A stretch of 64,000 bases of DNA from G963677445 sp963678275. GTDB lineage: Bacteria; Bacteroidota; Ignavibacteria; Ignavibacteriales; Melioribacteraceae. Made by a program: the position numbers and the translations under genes. Location: positions 5,890,001 through 5,954,000 of the forward strand of contig OY782765.1 of the NCBI GenBank assembly GCA_963678275.1, in the 5' to 3' direction. The notes beneath the pieces are model-generated. The model did not search any database and was not told where the DNA came from. It saw only the letters and a list, made by a program, of their open reading frames with translations. Of the stretch, positions 28,095-37,127 are shown piece by piece (positions within the stretch are counted from its first letter, which is position 1; every line of letters begins with the position of its first letter).

Positions 28095-30838
28095 AAATCC
28101 GGATAATTTCTTCACAGGATTACGGCGGCGCGGGCAAGGCGGCTTTAAGGCTGCACCTGGGCCTGAAGCTTATCGGGGCCGATTCTAAAATGATAGTTCT
28201 GAACAAAAGGAGCGGGGATGCGGATGTTATGGCAATTCCCGATAATACAGGCAATAACCTCTATAATTGTATTAATCCTCCCAAAGCGGATTCAAATACC
28301 TACAGGAAAACATGGCAGAAATGGATGAGGGAGCTGGAGTATTTTCCCGGACGACCGTCAGGGCTTGAAATGTTTACCAGTCCCCTTAGCGATGCTCCAC
28401 TCGAATTGGCGCGCGAGCTAAGGGAAGCCGATATAGTAAATCTGCATTGGGTAGCCGGAATTACAGACTTTCCTCGTTTGCTGCCTGTTCTTAAAGAGAA
28501 ACCTGTCATCTGGACATTACATGATATGAACGCCTTCACCGGGGGCTGCCACTATACCGCGGGCTGTGAACGATTTATGCATCAATGCGGAAAATGCCCG
28601 CAGCTTGGTTCAGCAGATGAAAATGATATTTCACGCAGGAACTGGCAGATAAAGAAAGAAGTATTTGATCAGCTTAATATAGAAGTGGTCACCCCGAGCA
28701 GGTGGCTGGCCTACGAAGCCGGAAGAAGTTCATTATTTCGTGACAGAAAAATAAGTGTGATTCCCTATGGTTTTCCGCTCGATAAATTCAAGCCGGGACA
28801 TCTTGAGGAACTGAGAGCAAGGGTCGGACTTTCCCCTTCTGATAAGGTGGTTCTATTTGGCGCTGATAATATTGCCAATAAAAGAAAAGGGATTCAGTAT
28901 CTGCTTCCCGCATTAAAGAAACTATCGGAATTAGGGCATAAAGATATTGTATTCGCCTGTTTCGGTACATTCCCAAAAGATTTTGATCCCGGAATTACCG
29001 GCAGGATGCTTAATTTCGGGCAGGTGGCGAGTGAAGAACAAATAGCTTTGATTTATAGTATCGCTGATCTTTTTGTGCTTCCCTCTCTCGAGGATAATCT
29101 TCCCAACACAGTAGTTGAATCAATGGCCTGCGGAACACCGGTCGCCGGGTTTAATATCGGCGGGGTTCCTGATATGATAGAGCATAAAAAAACGGGATAC
29201 CTGGTGCAGCCTCAGGATGTTGATGATCTGGTGAAGGGAATAAGCTGGCTTCTTTATGAAGCTGACAGAGATACAATATCGTCCGATTGTATCAGCAAAG
29301 CTCGTGAAGAATTTCCACTCAGGCTTCAGCCGGAAAGATATATCAAGCTCTATGAAAGGGTATTAAGAGAGCATGAGGAGAAAAAACCGGAAAGTAAAGA
29401 AAAAATAAGTTTTAATATTTCAGGCGTTTCAGGAAGTTTGCCAAAGATTTCTATTGTCACTCCCTCATATAACCAGGGTGAATATCTCGAAGAGTGCATC
29501 GATTCGGTTTTAAGCCAGGGTTATCCCAATCTGGAATATATTATAATGGATGGCGGGAGCAGCGATAACTCAGTTGAAATAATCAAAAAATATGAAAAGT
29601 ATCTGGCTTACTGGCAGTCTCAGCCCGACGGGGGGCAATATGCCGCTATTGAAGAGGGGTTAAACAGGAGCTCCGGTGAAATAATGGGGTGGCTGAATTC
29701 AGATGATTTTATGTATCCATTTAGTTTCAGATATATAGCATCGGCATTTTTATCTGATGATAATATAGAGTGGATTTCAGGCGCACCAAGTATGGTTAAT
29801 AATGAGGGGCGTGAGATGGTCCGGCTTACTTTAAGAACATGGTCGAGAGAACAGTTCTTAAGAAAGGATTATAAATTTATTCCGCAGGAAAATACTTTCT
29901 GGAAAAGGTCCTTATGGGAAAAAGCGGGAAGCCGCTTGAGTAATTATGATCTTGCCGGTGATCTTGAAATATGGGTAAGGTTTTTCCGATACGCGCGATT
30001 ATATTCCATTCCGGTTATTTTTTCCGCCTTCCGCAAACAGTCGGATCAGAAAAGCACCAAATATATTGATGATTATATGGCGGAAGCGGAAGCGATAATT
30101 GAAAAGGAAATTGCTGACTTTAAAAACGGGGTTACACCGGGATTACTGCCGGCGCCGGCCACAATAAATTTTGAGAAACTGAATCTGGTAAAATTTTCCG
30201 AAGGGGAAAATATCGCTGAGCTTATCAGCAGCGCCCGTCAGAATTTCCAGACAGGCAATTATAAGGAGGCTGTCAGAATTTTCAGGCATCTGATACCAAG
30301 AATGGATTACAACCATGATTTAATGAGTGTATACGCCGCTGCCGAAACCGCCATTGGAAACATCAGCAACGCTAAAGCGGTTTTGATAAATTCAATATAC
30401 CGGGACAATACTTATATTCCGGCCTATAAAAATATATTCGAGCTTGAACTGTCTGAGAAAAGATATGATAATATCACCGCAATGAGTTTTGGAAATGAAC
30501 ATGTATTTACAGATGAGAGATACAGGAAAGAGATTGACAGGGCCGGAATGATATGGAACTCTTTGATGCTTTTTCAGAAAATCTGGCTTATGAGAAAAGA
30601 TGGCGAAATTGAGGAGGCCTGCATTACGTTAAATAAACTTACAAGTGTCTTGAAAAAAAGTGAAGAATTCAAGTTAGTAATTTCTGATGACTTTGACGCC
30701 TTTAAAATTGAAAGGCAAAAATTAAAGGAACATATTAACAAAATTTATCATAGCATACGTGATTTAAAGATGGAATTGACTTTATCACTGATAAAAAAAA
30801 TGTACAGTGAAAAAATGGAGAATGAGCAGACCCGATGA
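28091..30838 (+). CDS. Double glycosyltransferase (GT4 + GT2) with TPR-like tail
   Basis: 915 residues. The N-terminal GT4 (GT-B fold) covers about 1-420, with QDYGGAGKAALRLHLGLKL at the start and the nucleotide-sugar-binding EX7E-type region LFVLPSLEDNLPNTVVESMA, CGTPVAGFNIGGVPD. A GT2 (GT-A fold) covers about 448-690: ISIVTPSYNQGEYLEECIDS, YIIMDGGSSDNSVEI, with LNSDDFMYP supplying the DxD-type metal site. Residues 700-915 are helical and TPR-like (QNFQTGNYKEAVRIFRHL). Two transferases in one chain suggest sequential addition of two sugars. It is coupled to its neighbours by 4-base ATGA overlaps at both ends, so it is in the middle of one operon. Confidence 0.88.
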   Translation: MKIRIISSQDYGGAGKAALRLHLGLKLIGADSKMIVLNKRSGDADVMAIPDNTGNNLYNCINPPKADSNTYRKTWQKWMRELEYFPGRPSGLEMFTSPLSDAPLELARELREADIVNLHWVAGITDFPRLLPVLKEKPVIWTLHDMNAFTGGCHYTAGCERFMHQCGKCPQLGSADENDISRRNWQIKKEVFDQLNIEVVTPSRWLAYEAGRSSLFRDRKISVIPYGFPLDKFKPGHLEELRARVGLSPSDKVVLFGADNIANKRKGIQYLLPALKKLSELGHKDIVFACFGTFPKDFDPGITGRMLNFGQVASEEQIALIYSIADLFVLPSLEDNLPNTVVESMACGTPVAGFNIGGVPDMIEHKKTGYLVQPQDVDDLVKGISWLLYEADRDTISSDCISKAREEFPLRLQPERYIKLYERVLREHEEKKPESKEKISFNISGVSGSLPKISIVTPSYNQGEYLEECIDSVLSQGYPNLEYIIMDGGSSDNSVEIIKKYEKYLAYWQSQPDGGQYAAIEEGLNRSSGEIMGWLNSDDFMYPFSFRYIASAFLSDDNIEWISGAPSMVNNEGREMVRLTLRTWSREQFLRKDYKFIPQENTFWKRSLWEKAGSRLSNYDLAGDLEIWVRFFRYARLYSIPVIFSAFRKQSDQKSTKYIDDYMAEAEAIIEKEIADFKNGVTPGLLPAPATINFEKLNLVKFSEGENIAELISSARQNFQTGNYKEAVRIFRHLIPRMDYNHDLMSVYAAAETAIGNISNAKAVLINSIYRDNTYIPAYKNIFELELSEKRYDNITAMSFGNEHVFTDERYRKEIDRAGMIWNSLMLFQKIWLMRKDGEIEEACITLNKLTSVLKKSEEFKLVISDDFDAFKIERQKLKEHINKIYHSIRDLKMELTLSLIKKMYSEKMENEQTR

Positions 30839-32910
30839 ATGATATTACGGCAAAATATAAAACCGCGGCAATTGTTTCTGTTTACAATTCGGAAAAATTT
30901 ATTAAAGGATGTCTCGAGGACCTAACATCGCAGACGTTGTTTATAAAGGGAGAACTTCAGATAGTTATTGTTAACTCAGGCTCCAGGCAGAATGAAGATG
31001 CCATCATAAGTGAATATGATAAGAAGCATGAGGCAATTGTTTATATAAGAACAGAAGAACGGGAAACAATATACAAAGCATGGAACAGGGCAATTGAAGC
31101 CTCGGACGCTCTTTATATTACCAATGCCAATACAGATGACCGGCACCGGCCCGACGCGCTTGAAAGAATGACTGAAATTTTAGAAAACGATTCGGCGATC
31201 GATCTCGTTTATGCCGACAGCCTTAAAACCACTGTGGAAAACGATACCTGGCTTTCGGATACAAAAAAAGAGAGAATGGGCTGGATAGATTTTGACAAAG
31301 ACCTGATACTTTTCGGATGTTTTATCGGGCCTCATCCAATGTGGAGAAAATCGCTGCATGACAAGTTTGGTCTGTTTGATGATTCTCTGAAGGTAGTTGG
31401 CGATTACGAATTCTGGCTGAGGATAAGCCGCGGCGCCAGGCTCCATCATTTGAAGGAACCGCTTGGTTTATATCTTTATTCTTCCGATAGCGCCGAACAC
31501 AGGGATAATTCACAGACTTTCAGGGAGAATGACGCTGTTCAGAAAAAGTATCTTGCCCGTTTTATAAAAGACCGGGAATATCTTGACGCCCTGATGAAAA
31601 AATTAAAGATGGTTTATCAGCAGCTTAAAAATGATGATTATTACGGCAGCGCCATGCGTCTTCTTCATGGCAGGCTTTATGGACTGGAACTTGAGTCGAA
31701 GGTTGAAAAAATCAGGAACGATTTTCATCAAAAACATGGAGTTATTTCTCCGGAAGTTGTCGATACTATTGCTGAAAACATAAGGAAAGGCACCCTGATC
31801 ATAAATCAGGAAGAGATGACGGATAAACTGGAAAGACTTAAGGAGGAAATAATAGGGAAATCATCAGCCGAAGAGAGTGTGAAAAAAGATGAAAAGAAAA
31901 TAAAAAATGAAATAAAGGAATCTGAAAAAAATAATAATATGGGAAATGAGATGGAAGCAGATAAAGAACTGATCCTCGAACTTTCGAAATCGGCGCTGGA
32001 ATTTTATGAAAACCGGGAGTGGGATAATGCCCTGGAAAAATTTAATCATCTCGAAACAGAGTTAAAAAAAGAAAATAATTCAGATGATGATGAAGAAATA
32101 AGCCTTGCCGATATTGTCGAAATTTCAGGATTTGCCTATCTTGGTAAAGGAGATCTGGAAAACGCTACGGTTAAATTTGAAGAAGCCTTAAATCTAAATC
32201 CCCAGTCATCCAACGCCTGCGCGGGACTCGGGGAAGTGTTATATAATACCGGAATGTTTAATGAAGCCGGGGAGATGTACAAATATGCCATTAAATTTGA
32301 TTCGGGAAATATGGCAGCAAAAGAAGGGCTGGCAAAAATTGCCGAAAAAACAGAAAAAGTTACAGGGGAAAATCAAATGACAAATCAACTGCATGAAATT
32401 CAGAAACTTATCGAAAAAGAAAATTTTCAGGAGGCTGAAGCTCTTCTTCTGCCACTTATGGAAAAGTCGCCTGAAGATATTGATGTTTTAAATATGTATT
32501 CAATTATTCTATCTCTTACTGAACGATATGAAGAAGCGGCAAAAACAATTATGAAAGTTCTGGACCAGGACAGAAGCAACAGTATTGCTCTGGAGAACCT
32601 GAAGATACTGGAAAAAATTGTAGATAATGAGCTTACAAATACACAAATTCTGAGAGCGGAAGAATTTCTGAAAGAAAATAATTTCGAGGAAGCGCGCAAA
32701 CTTCTTGAGACAGTGCTGGAAAAAGATAAAGAAAATCTGGACGCGCTAAACGATCTCGCGGTAATTCACGTTCAGGAAGGCAGGCTTGAAGAAGCGCTTC
32801 GTATAATATCCTCAGTTTTGGATAAAGACCCGAAAAATGAAATAGCGCTTGAGAATTTTAAGTATGTGGAAGAGTTAGTCAACGAACTCCAAAAAAATAT
32901 AAAAGGTTAA
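30835..32910 (+). CDS. GT2 glycosyltransferase with long TPR array
   Basis: 691 residues. A GT2 domain occupies about 1-240 (KTAAIVSVYNSEKFIKGCL, LQIVIVNSGSR, the donor/metal region ITNANTDDRHRP, and FGLFDDSLKVVGDYEFWLRIS). After a charged coiled linker at about 330-380, a TPR array runs from about 385 to the end, including NPQSSNACAGLGEVLYNTG, a signature shared with the next protein. The overall plan (glycosyltransferase plus TPR) resembles that of FlmG, the flagellin glycosyltransferase of Caulobacter, where the TPR part binds flagellin. That role is inferred here from architecture and from the location upstream of the flagellins. It overlaps the previous gene by 4 bases. Confidence 0.85.
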   Translation: MNDITAKYKTAAIVSVYNSEKFIKGCLEDLTSQTLFIKGELQIVIVNSGSRQNEDAIISEYDKKHEAIVYIRTEERETIYKAWNRAIEASDALYITNANTDDRHRPDALERMTEILENDSAIDLVYADSLKTTVENDTWLSDTKKERMGWIDFDKDLILFGCFIGPHPMWRKSLHDKFGLFDDSLKVVGDYEFWLRISRGARLHHLKEPLGLYLYSSDSAEHRDNSQTFRENDAVQKKYLARFIKDREYLDALMKKLKMVYQQLKNDDYYGSAMRLLHGRLYGLELESKVEKIRNDFHQKHGVISPEVVDTIAENIRKGTLIINQEEMTDKLERLKEEIIGKSSAEESVKKDEKKIKNEIKESEKNNNMGNEMEADKELILELSKSALEFYENREWDNALEKFNHLETELKKENNSDDDEEISLADIVEISGFAYLGKGDLENATVKFEEALNLNPQSSNACAGLGEVLYNTGMFNEAGEMYKYAIKFDSGNMAAKEGLAKIAEKTEKVTGENQMTNQLHEIQKLIEKENFQEAEALLLPLMEKSPEDIDVLNMYSIILSLTERYEEAAKTIMKVLDQDRSNSIALENLKILEKIVDNELTNTQILRAEEFLKENNFEEARKLLETVLEKDKENLDALNDLAVIHVQEGRLEEALRIISSVLDKDPKNEIALENFKYVEELVNELQKNIKG

Positions 32911-32927
32911 ACATAAGGAAGAGACCC

Positions 32928-33806
32928 ATGAATAATATCGAAAAAATAATCGATGAAGCTTATAGCCTTTTTAATGAAAAGAAATACTCGGAAGCTCTTG
33001 TAAAAATAGACGCTGCCGAAGAACTCGTTAATAATCCTGAAATACAAAAGGATTTTTCGGAGTCGGATATTAATGAAACAAAAGCAAGCATACATAATTT
33101 CAGGGGATTTAACTATCTGGGATTAAATCAGATAGAAGTCGCCAAGGAACATTTTGAAAAATCGCTTGAGCTTAATCCGAATTCTTCACAGGCATGCGCC
33201 GGCATAGGGGAGGTATTTTACCTTTGCCGAATGGAGAATGAAGCTAAAGTTATGTTCGAATGGTCGCTCGATCATAATCCTTATAACCAGTTTGCCTCCA
33301 ACGGCCTGGCCAAAACAAACCGGAGTCTTGGTCTTCCGGAAGCCCATAATACATTAAATCTCGAAACAACCTTAAAGAAAAAAGATAATTTCTTTAAGGC
33401 AATTTCAGAAGCTTATCAGTTGTTTAATGAGAATAAGTATGAAGAAGCGCTGAATAAACTTAATGAAATGGAGAAAATGTTTACCCAGGTTTTTCTGAGC
33501 CACGATTCGGCGACAAAAATTTCCACACTCGAAAACTTCAAAGGATTCAATTATCTCGGATTACAGGAATATGAAACCGCGAAAGCATGTTTTGAAAAAT
33601 CATTGAATCTGAATCCTGAATCATCACAGGCGTGCGCCGGTCTGGGCGAAATATTATTTTTCCAGGGCAGTGATGAAGAAGCAAAAACGATGTTTGAATG
33701 GGCCGTGAAATATAATCCCAAAAATGAATTTGCCAAAGCAGGATTAGCGAAAGCCAACAGCAATTTGAATCTGCCTGCTGATGATAATAAACGTCTCGAA
33801 GAATAA
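32928..33806 (+). CDS. TPR protein made of two tandem copies of one module
   Basis: 292 residues, all TPR. Residues about 1-140 and 150-292 are two copies of the same module: IDEAYSLFNEKKYSEALVKI versus ISEAYQLFNENKYEEALNKL, FRGFNYLGLNQIEVAKEHF versus FKGFNYLGLQEYETAKACF, and NSSQACAGIGEVFYL versus ESSQACAGLGEILFF. A third, more distant copy sits in the tail of the preceding glycosyltransferase. There is no catalytic domain, signal or membrane segment. It probably acts as a cytoplasmic adaptor that presents a protein acceptor, possibly flagellin, to the neighbouring glycosyltransferases. GGAAGAG before the ATG is a good ribosome binding site. Confidence 0.85.
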   Translation: MNNIEKIIDEAYSLFNEKKYSEALVKIDAAEELVNNPEIQKDFSESDINETKASIHNFRGFNYLGLNQIEVAKEHFEKSLELNPNSSQACAGIGEVFYLCRMENEAKVMFEWSLDHNPYNQFASNGLAKTNRSLGLPEAHNTLNLETTLKKKDNFFKAISEAYQLFNENKYEEALNKLNEMEKMFTQVFLSHDSATKISTLENFKGFNYLGLQEYETAKACFEKSLNLNPESSQACAGLGEILFFQGSDEEAKTMFEWAVKYNPKNEFAKAGLAKANSNLNLPADDNKRLEE

Positions 33807-33827
33807 TCAGGAAATCCGGGGAAAATT

Positions 33828-35330
33828 ATGTCTCTTCTCACTTTGAGTATGATTGTTAAAAATGAAGAGAAAAATCTCGCAGACTGTCTGGAATCGGTAA
33901 AAGGCATTGCCGACGAAATAGTTATTGTCGATACCGGTTCCACAGACAGGACAATATCGATTGCTCAATCATTCGGAGCCAGAATATTACACTTCAACTG
34001 GATCAACGATTTTTCGGCAGCGCGAAACTATGCCCTGAGAAATTCGACCGGGAATTGGGTTCTTTACCTCGATGCCGATGAGCGGCTGATGCCGGAATCG
34101 GCCGATGAGCTGCGAAGAATAATCTATTCCAATGATCAGGCGGGGTATTATTGCAGTGTTATCAGCCCCGATTCACATAATGGCAAACCTAATGTAATCA
34201 GGTATACCAGGCTGTTTCGAAATTCACCGTTGATCAATTTTTCAGGCGCCGTTCATGAACAGATCATTTTTTCCCTTGAGAAAAATAATTATTCCCTCAG
34301 AAACTCAAATATTAAAATATTTCATACCGGCTATGACATTCCCCGCGACCAGATAATGGAAAAGGCGAAGAGAAACCTCGAATTATTAACCACCGACTAT
34401 AACCGGGGAAATAAATCTCCTTACCTTATTTTTCAGATAGCCCAGACCTACGGGGTGCTCGAGGATAATTATAACGCTCTCCGTTTTTTTGAAATGATAA
34501 TTCAATCTCCCGAATCAACTCCCTTATTCAAGTCGCACGCTTACCGTTATAAGGCAAGTATTGAATTTCAAAGGGGAAACGTGAATTCGGCGTTGCGTCT
34601 TGCCACGGAAGGATTAAGAAACGATCCGGTTCAGCCCCTTCTTAATCTGCTGATGGCTAAGATTTATTACCGGCTGAAGGAATATGAAACTTCTTTGAAG
34701 TTTATCGTTAAAAGCTGGGAAACAAATAACAGCAATGAAAGGAAAGATTTTTCTCTTACTGCCGACAACAAAAATCTGCTTATCACGGCTCTTCAGATAT
34801 GCGCCGCCGCGGGAAATAAATATTATTTTAACCGCTTTTTTGAAACTCTCTCATCTCTCGATCAGACTCTGATAACCCAAAATGAATTCCTGATACTGAT
34901 TAAGGCACTTTTCCTCGGTGAGTATGTCCCCCCCGTTATCCGGACTCGTTTTGCCGCTATCGTTAATGAACAGGTTGCCGAGCTGACTATTTCACTGCTG
35001 GAAAATTACCCTGATGATGAAGTGCGTCTGAATATGATGGAATCGGTATATCCAAAATTACAGTACAAAAGTTTTTATCTTTGCGCCAGAGCCCGAAGTT
35101 TTTCGAAAGCCGGAAAAAATGAAGAGGCGATCGAAAGTTTTGAAAGAGCCGTCTCCATAGGGATGGATGATCCCTCCGTAATCTTTTTTCTCTCCTCTCT
35201 TTATGTTCAGGGAAATCATATTAATAAACTCGCTAAGCTGATTGAAGATTCAAAACGAAGATTTGCCAATTATCCCGGTATACCGGAAAAGATATCGCTG
35301 CTCGAAGAAAAAGTAAAAAGTTTGTTTTAA
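33828..35330 (+). CDS. GT2 glycosyltransferase with TPR C-terminus (paralogue 1)
   Basis: 500 residues. An N-terminal GT2 domain of the WaaE/SunS-like group covers about 1-240: LTLSMIVKNEEKNLADCL, EIVIVDTGSTDRT, NYALRNSTGNWVLYLDADER with the DADE metal-binding site, and GAVHEQI. The C-terminal half contains TPR-like helices (AHAYRYKASIEFQRGNVNS-type repeats, ARSFSKAGKNEEAIESFERA). It is cytoplasmic, with no membrane segment. It is closely related to the next gene, indicating a tandem duplication. Family knowledge fits transfer of a sugar to a protein or glycan acceptor; the acceptor is inferred to be flagellin from location. Confidence 0.85.
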   Translation: MSLLTLSMIVKNEEKNLADCLESVKGIADEIVIVDTGSTDRTISIAQSFGARILHFNWINDFSAARNYALRNSTGNWVLYLDADERLMPESADELRRIIYSNDQAGYYCSVISPDSHNGKPNVIRYTRLFRNSPLINFSGAVHEQIIFSLEKNNYSLRNSNIKIFHTGYDIPRDQIMEKAKRNLELLTTDYNRGNKSPYLIFQIAQTYGVLEDNYNALRFFEMIIQSPESTPLFKSHAYRYKASIEFQRGNVNSALRLATEGLRNDPVQPLLNLLMAKIYYRLKEYETSLKFIVKSWETNNSNERKDFSLTADNKNLLITALQICAAAGNKYYFNRFFETLSSLDQTLITQNEFLILIKALFLGEYVPPVIRTRFAAIVNEQVAELTISLLENYPDDEVRLNMMESVYPKLQYKSFYLCARARSFSKAGKNEEAIESFERAVSIGMDDPSVIFFLSSLYVQGNHINKLAKLIEDSKRRFANYPGIPEKISLLEEKVKSLF

Positions 35331-35347
35331 AATTAAGGAAAGAAGTT

Positions 35348-36832
35348 ATCGGAACCCTTGCTCTCTCAATGATTGTGAAGAATGAAGAGGAATCTCTTGA
35401 AAGATGTCTGTCGTCGGTGAAGGATATTGTCGATCAGATAGTTATTGTCGATACAGGCTCGGAAGATAAAACAATTGAGATTGCGGAAAGGATGGGGGCC
35501 GAGGTCTATAAAATTGACTGGAGGGAAAATTTTTCAGAGGCGCGCAATTTTTCTCTTTCCAAGGTTACTTCCGACTGGATTCTCTACCTCGACGCGGATG
35601 AATATTTAGACCCGCGCTCAAAACCGGAACTGACTAATTTTGTTCAGAAGAAAGGTAAAATAGGTGTCTTTTGCAATGTCAGAAGTCTGGACAGCAAAAA
35701 TTCACCGAATGTAATGAAATATGCTCGTCTTTTTGCCAGTTCACACGGGATAAGATTTTCCGGAAGAGTTCATGAACAGATAGAAGATTCTCTTTTGCAG
35801 AACGGCTATAAACTGATTGAATCGGGGATAACGATTCATCATACAGGTTACGACGCCGATGAAGGTATAATATCAGGAAAAGCGGAAAGAAATCTTCCTC
35901 TTTTGTTGATTGATTATAATGAAAATCCGACCGGATACCTTGCCTATCAGCTCGGAAACACTTTCAGAATTCTGGATGATCCGGTTTCGGCTAAAAAATA
36001 TTATCATTTTGCCATCGAAAACAGGAAGGGTCTCCCGGCTGATTATAAGATGGTAGCCTGCTCCTGGTTGTGTGAAACATATGCGAGGGAAGGTGATTTT
36101 GATAAAGCCTCTTATTTTATGAAGCTGGGACTTGACGCAGCGCCCGAAGCGCCCCTGATGAATCTGACAGCTTCGGCCTGTTTTGCCGCGAAAAGAGATT
36201 ACCAGAATGCCGCCCGTTATTCCGCCCGGGCGCTTATGTTTAATAAACAGTTAAAGAAGAGAAAATCGGCAGGTGGCTTGCTGGATATAATTGTACCCAC
36301 TGAAAGAATAATATATTCAGGATTGCTGAACGCGCTTCAAACCGGCAGAGGAAATGATCTGAGGATATATCTTAACCACCTGGAAAGCAGATCGGCTATA
36401 GTATTGCAGAAATTAGCTAAAGGGATAACTCCGGTTCAGAAAGAACTCGAGATTATTAAATCACTGCTCACTGAAGAGTCTGTTAGTTTTTTCAGCGCCG
36501 CGCTGCAGAAAATACCCGTCTCCGATTCACTCATTGATGAACTTGAAAAAACAGAAAGTTCTGTCACAGATACAGCGGCTTTCTGGAATATGATTGGAAT
36601 GTTATATCAGAAGATTGGCAACAAGGCCCAAGCTGAAAAAGCCTTCCATAAATCGCTCGATAAACCGGACAGGCTTCCCTCAACTGCCATATTCCTCATA
36701 TCGGGATACGTAGCCTCGGGAAGGATGAATGAAGCCGCGGAAATTTTGAATCTGATGAGCCTCTATTGGTTTGATAATCCGATGATTATGAAGCAGGTTG
36801 ATAAGATCAAAGAAATTCTGAAAGCTAAATAA
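35348..36832 (+). CDS. GT2 glycosyltransferase with TPR C-terminus (paralogue 2; start codon unusual)
   Basis: The first ATG at 35369 gives 487 residues but begins in the middle of the first conserved strand (MIVKNEEESLERCL). The frame stays open upstream, and codons 35348-35368 read I-G-T-L-A-L-S, matching M-S-L-L-T-L-S of the paralogue exactly in length. ATC at 35348 takes the place of the expected ATG, and AAGGAA lies at 35335-35340 at normal spacing. I therefore place the start at 35348 as a rare ATC start or a one-base change. Domains: GT2 at about 1-245 (VIVDTGSEDKT, WILYLDADEYLDP, GRVHEQIED), then TPR helices to the end (KIGNKAQAEKAFHKSLDKP). It is the last gene of the island, 295 bases before the flagellin. 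Confidence 0.8.
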   Translation: MGTLALSMIVKNEEESLERCLSSVKDIVDQIVIVDTGSEDKTIEIAERMGAEVYKIDWRENFSEARNFSLSKVTSDWILYLDADEYLDPRSKPELTNFVQKKGKIGVFCNVRSLDSKNSPNVMKYARLFASSHGIRFSGRVHEQIEDSLLQNGYKLIESGITIHHTGYDADEGIISGKAERNLPLLLIDYNENPTGYLAYQLGNTFRILDDPVSAKKYYHFAIENRKGLPADYKMVACSWLCETYAREGDFDKASYFMKLGLDAAPEAPLMNLTASACFAAKRDYQNAARYSARALMFNKQLKKRKSAGGLLDIIVPTERIIYSGLLNALQTGRGNDLRIYLNHLESRSAIVLQKLAKGITPVQKELEIIKSLLTEESVSFFSAALQKIPVSDSLIDELEKTESSVTDTAAFWNMIGMLYQKIGNKAQAEKAFHKSLDKPDRLPSTAIFLISGYVASGRMNEAAEILNLMSLYWFDNPMIMKQVDKIKEILKAK

Positions 36833-36938
36833 ACCTCGAAAACAGGCTGAAAACGCCCTATTTACCCTAAATTATCTCACATTCCCCAACAAAGTATTCC
36901 ACAAAAGAAAAAATTGAAATTAATCTTAAACAAAAAGC

Positions 36939-36965
36939 TAAACTTTTTTCAGCACACTCCGATAA
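36939..36965 (+). promoter_or_regulatory. Sigma-28 promoter for flagellin gene 1
   Basis: TAAA at 36939-36942, a 15-base spacer and TCCGATAA at 36958-36965 match the sigma-28 consensus with one change in the -10. The predicted transcript has a leader of about 155 bases before the flagellin start at 37128. Confidence 0.85.
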
Positions 36966-37052
36966 TAAAATTGAGATTAAAATTCTAAGACACTAAAAAC
37001 AAAGGACTTAGAGAGAAAGAATTGAAAAGATAAATAACTAAATGTCAAATAC

Positions 37053-37104
37053 CAGGCGGGACCTTCTGAGGACGCCTGCATTCGACGAATTGACTGAAGT
37101 CGAA
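37053..37104 (+). promoter_or_regulatory. Two hairpins in the flagellin 1 leader
   Basis: CAGGCG (37053-37058) pairs with CGCCTG (37073-37078), with an inner CCT/AGG extension, and TTCGAC (37081-37086) pairs with GTCGAA (37099-37104). Both end before the GGAGGT ribosome binding site at 37119-37124. They are probable mRNA-stabilising or translation-control elements; flagellin leaders in other bacteria often carry such structures. Confidence 0.45.
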
Positions 37105-37127
37105 TCAACCAAAACATGGAGGTATAC

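Noticed and set aside
37116..37127. In-frame ATG at 37116 as the flagellin start
   Set aside because: GGAGGT lies between it and the ATG at 37128, and the paralogous flagellin starts at the position equivalent to 37128.
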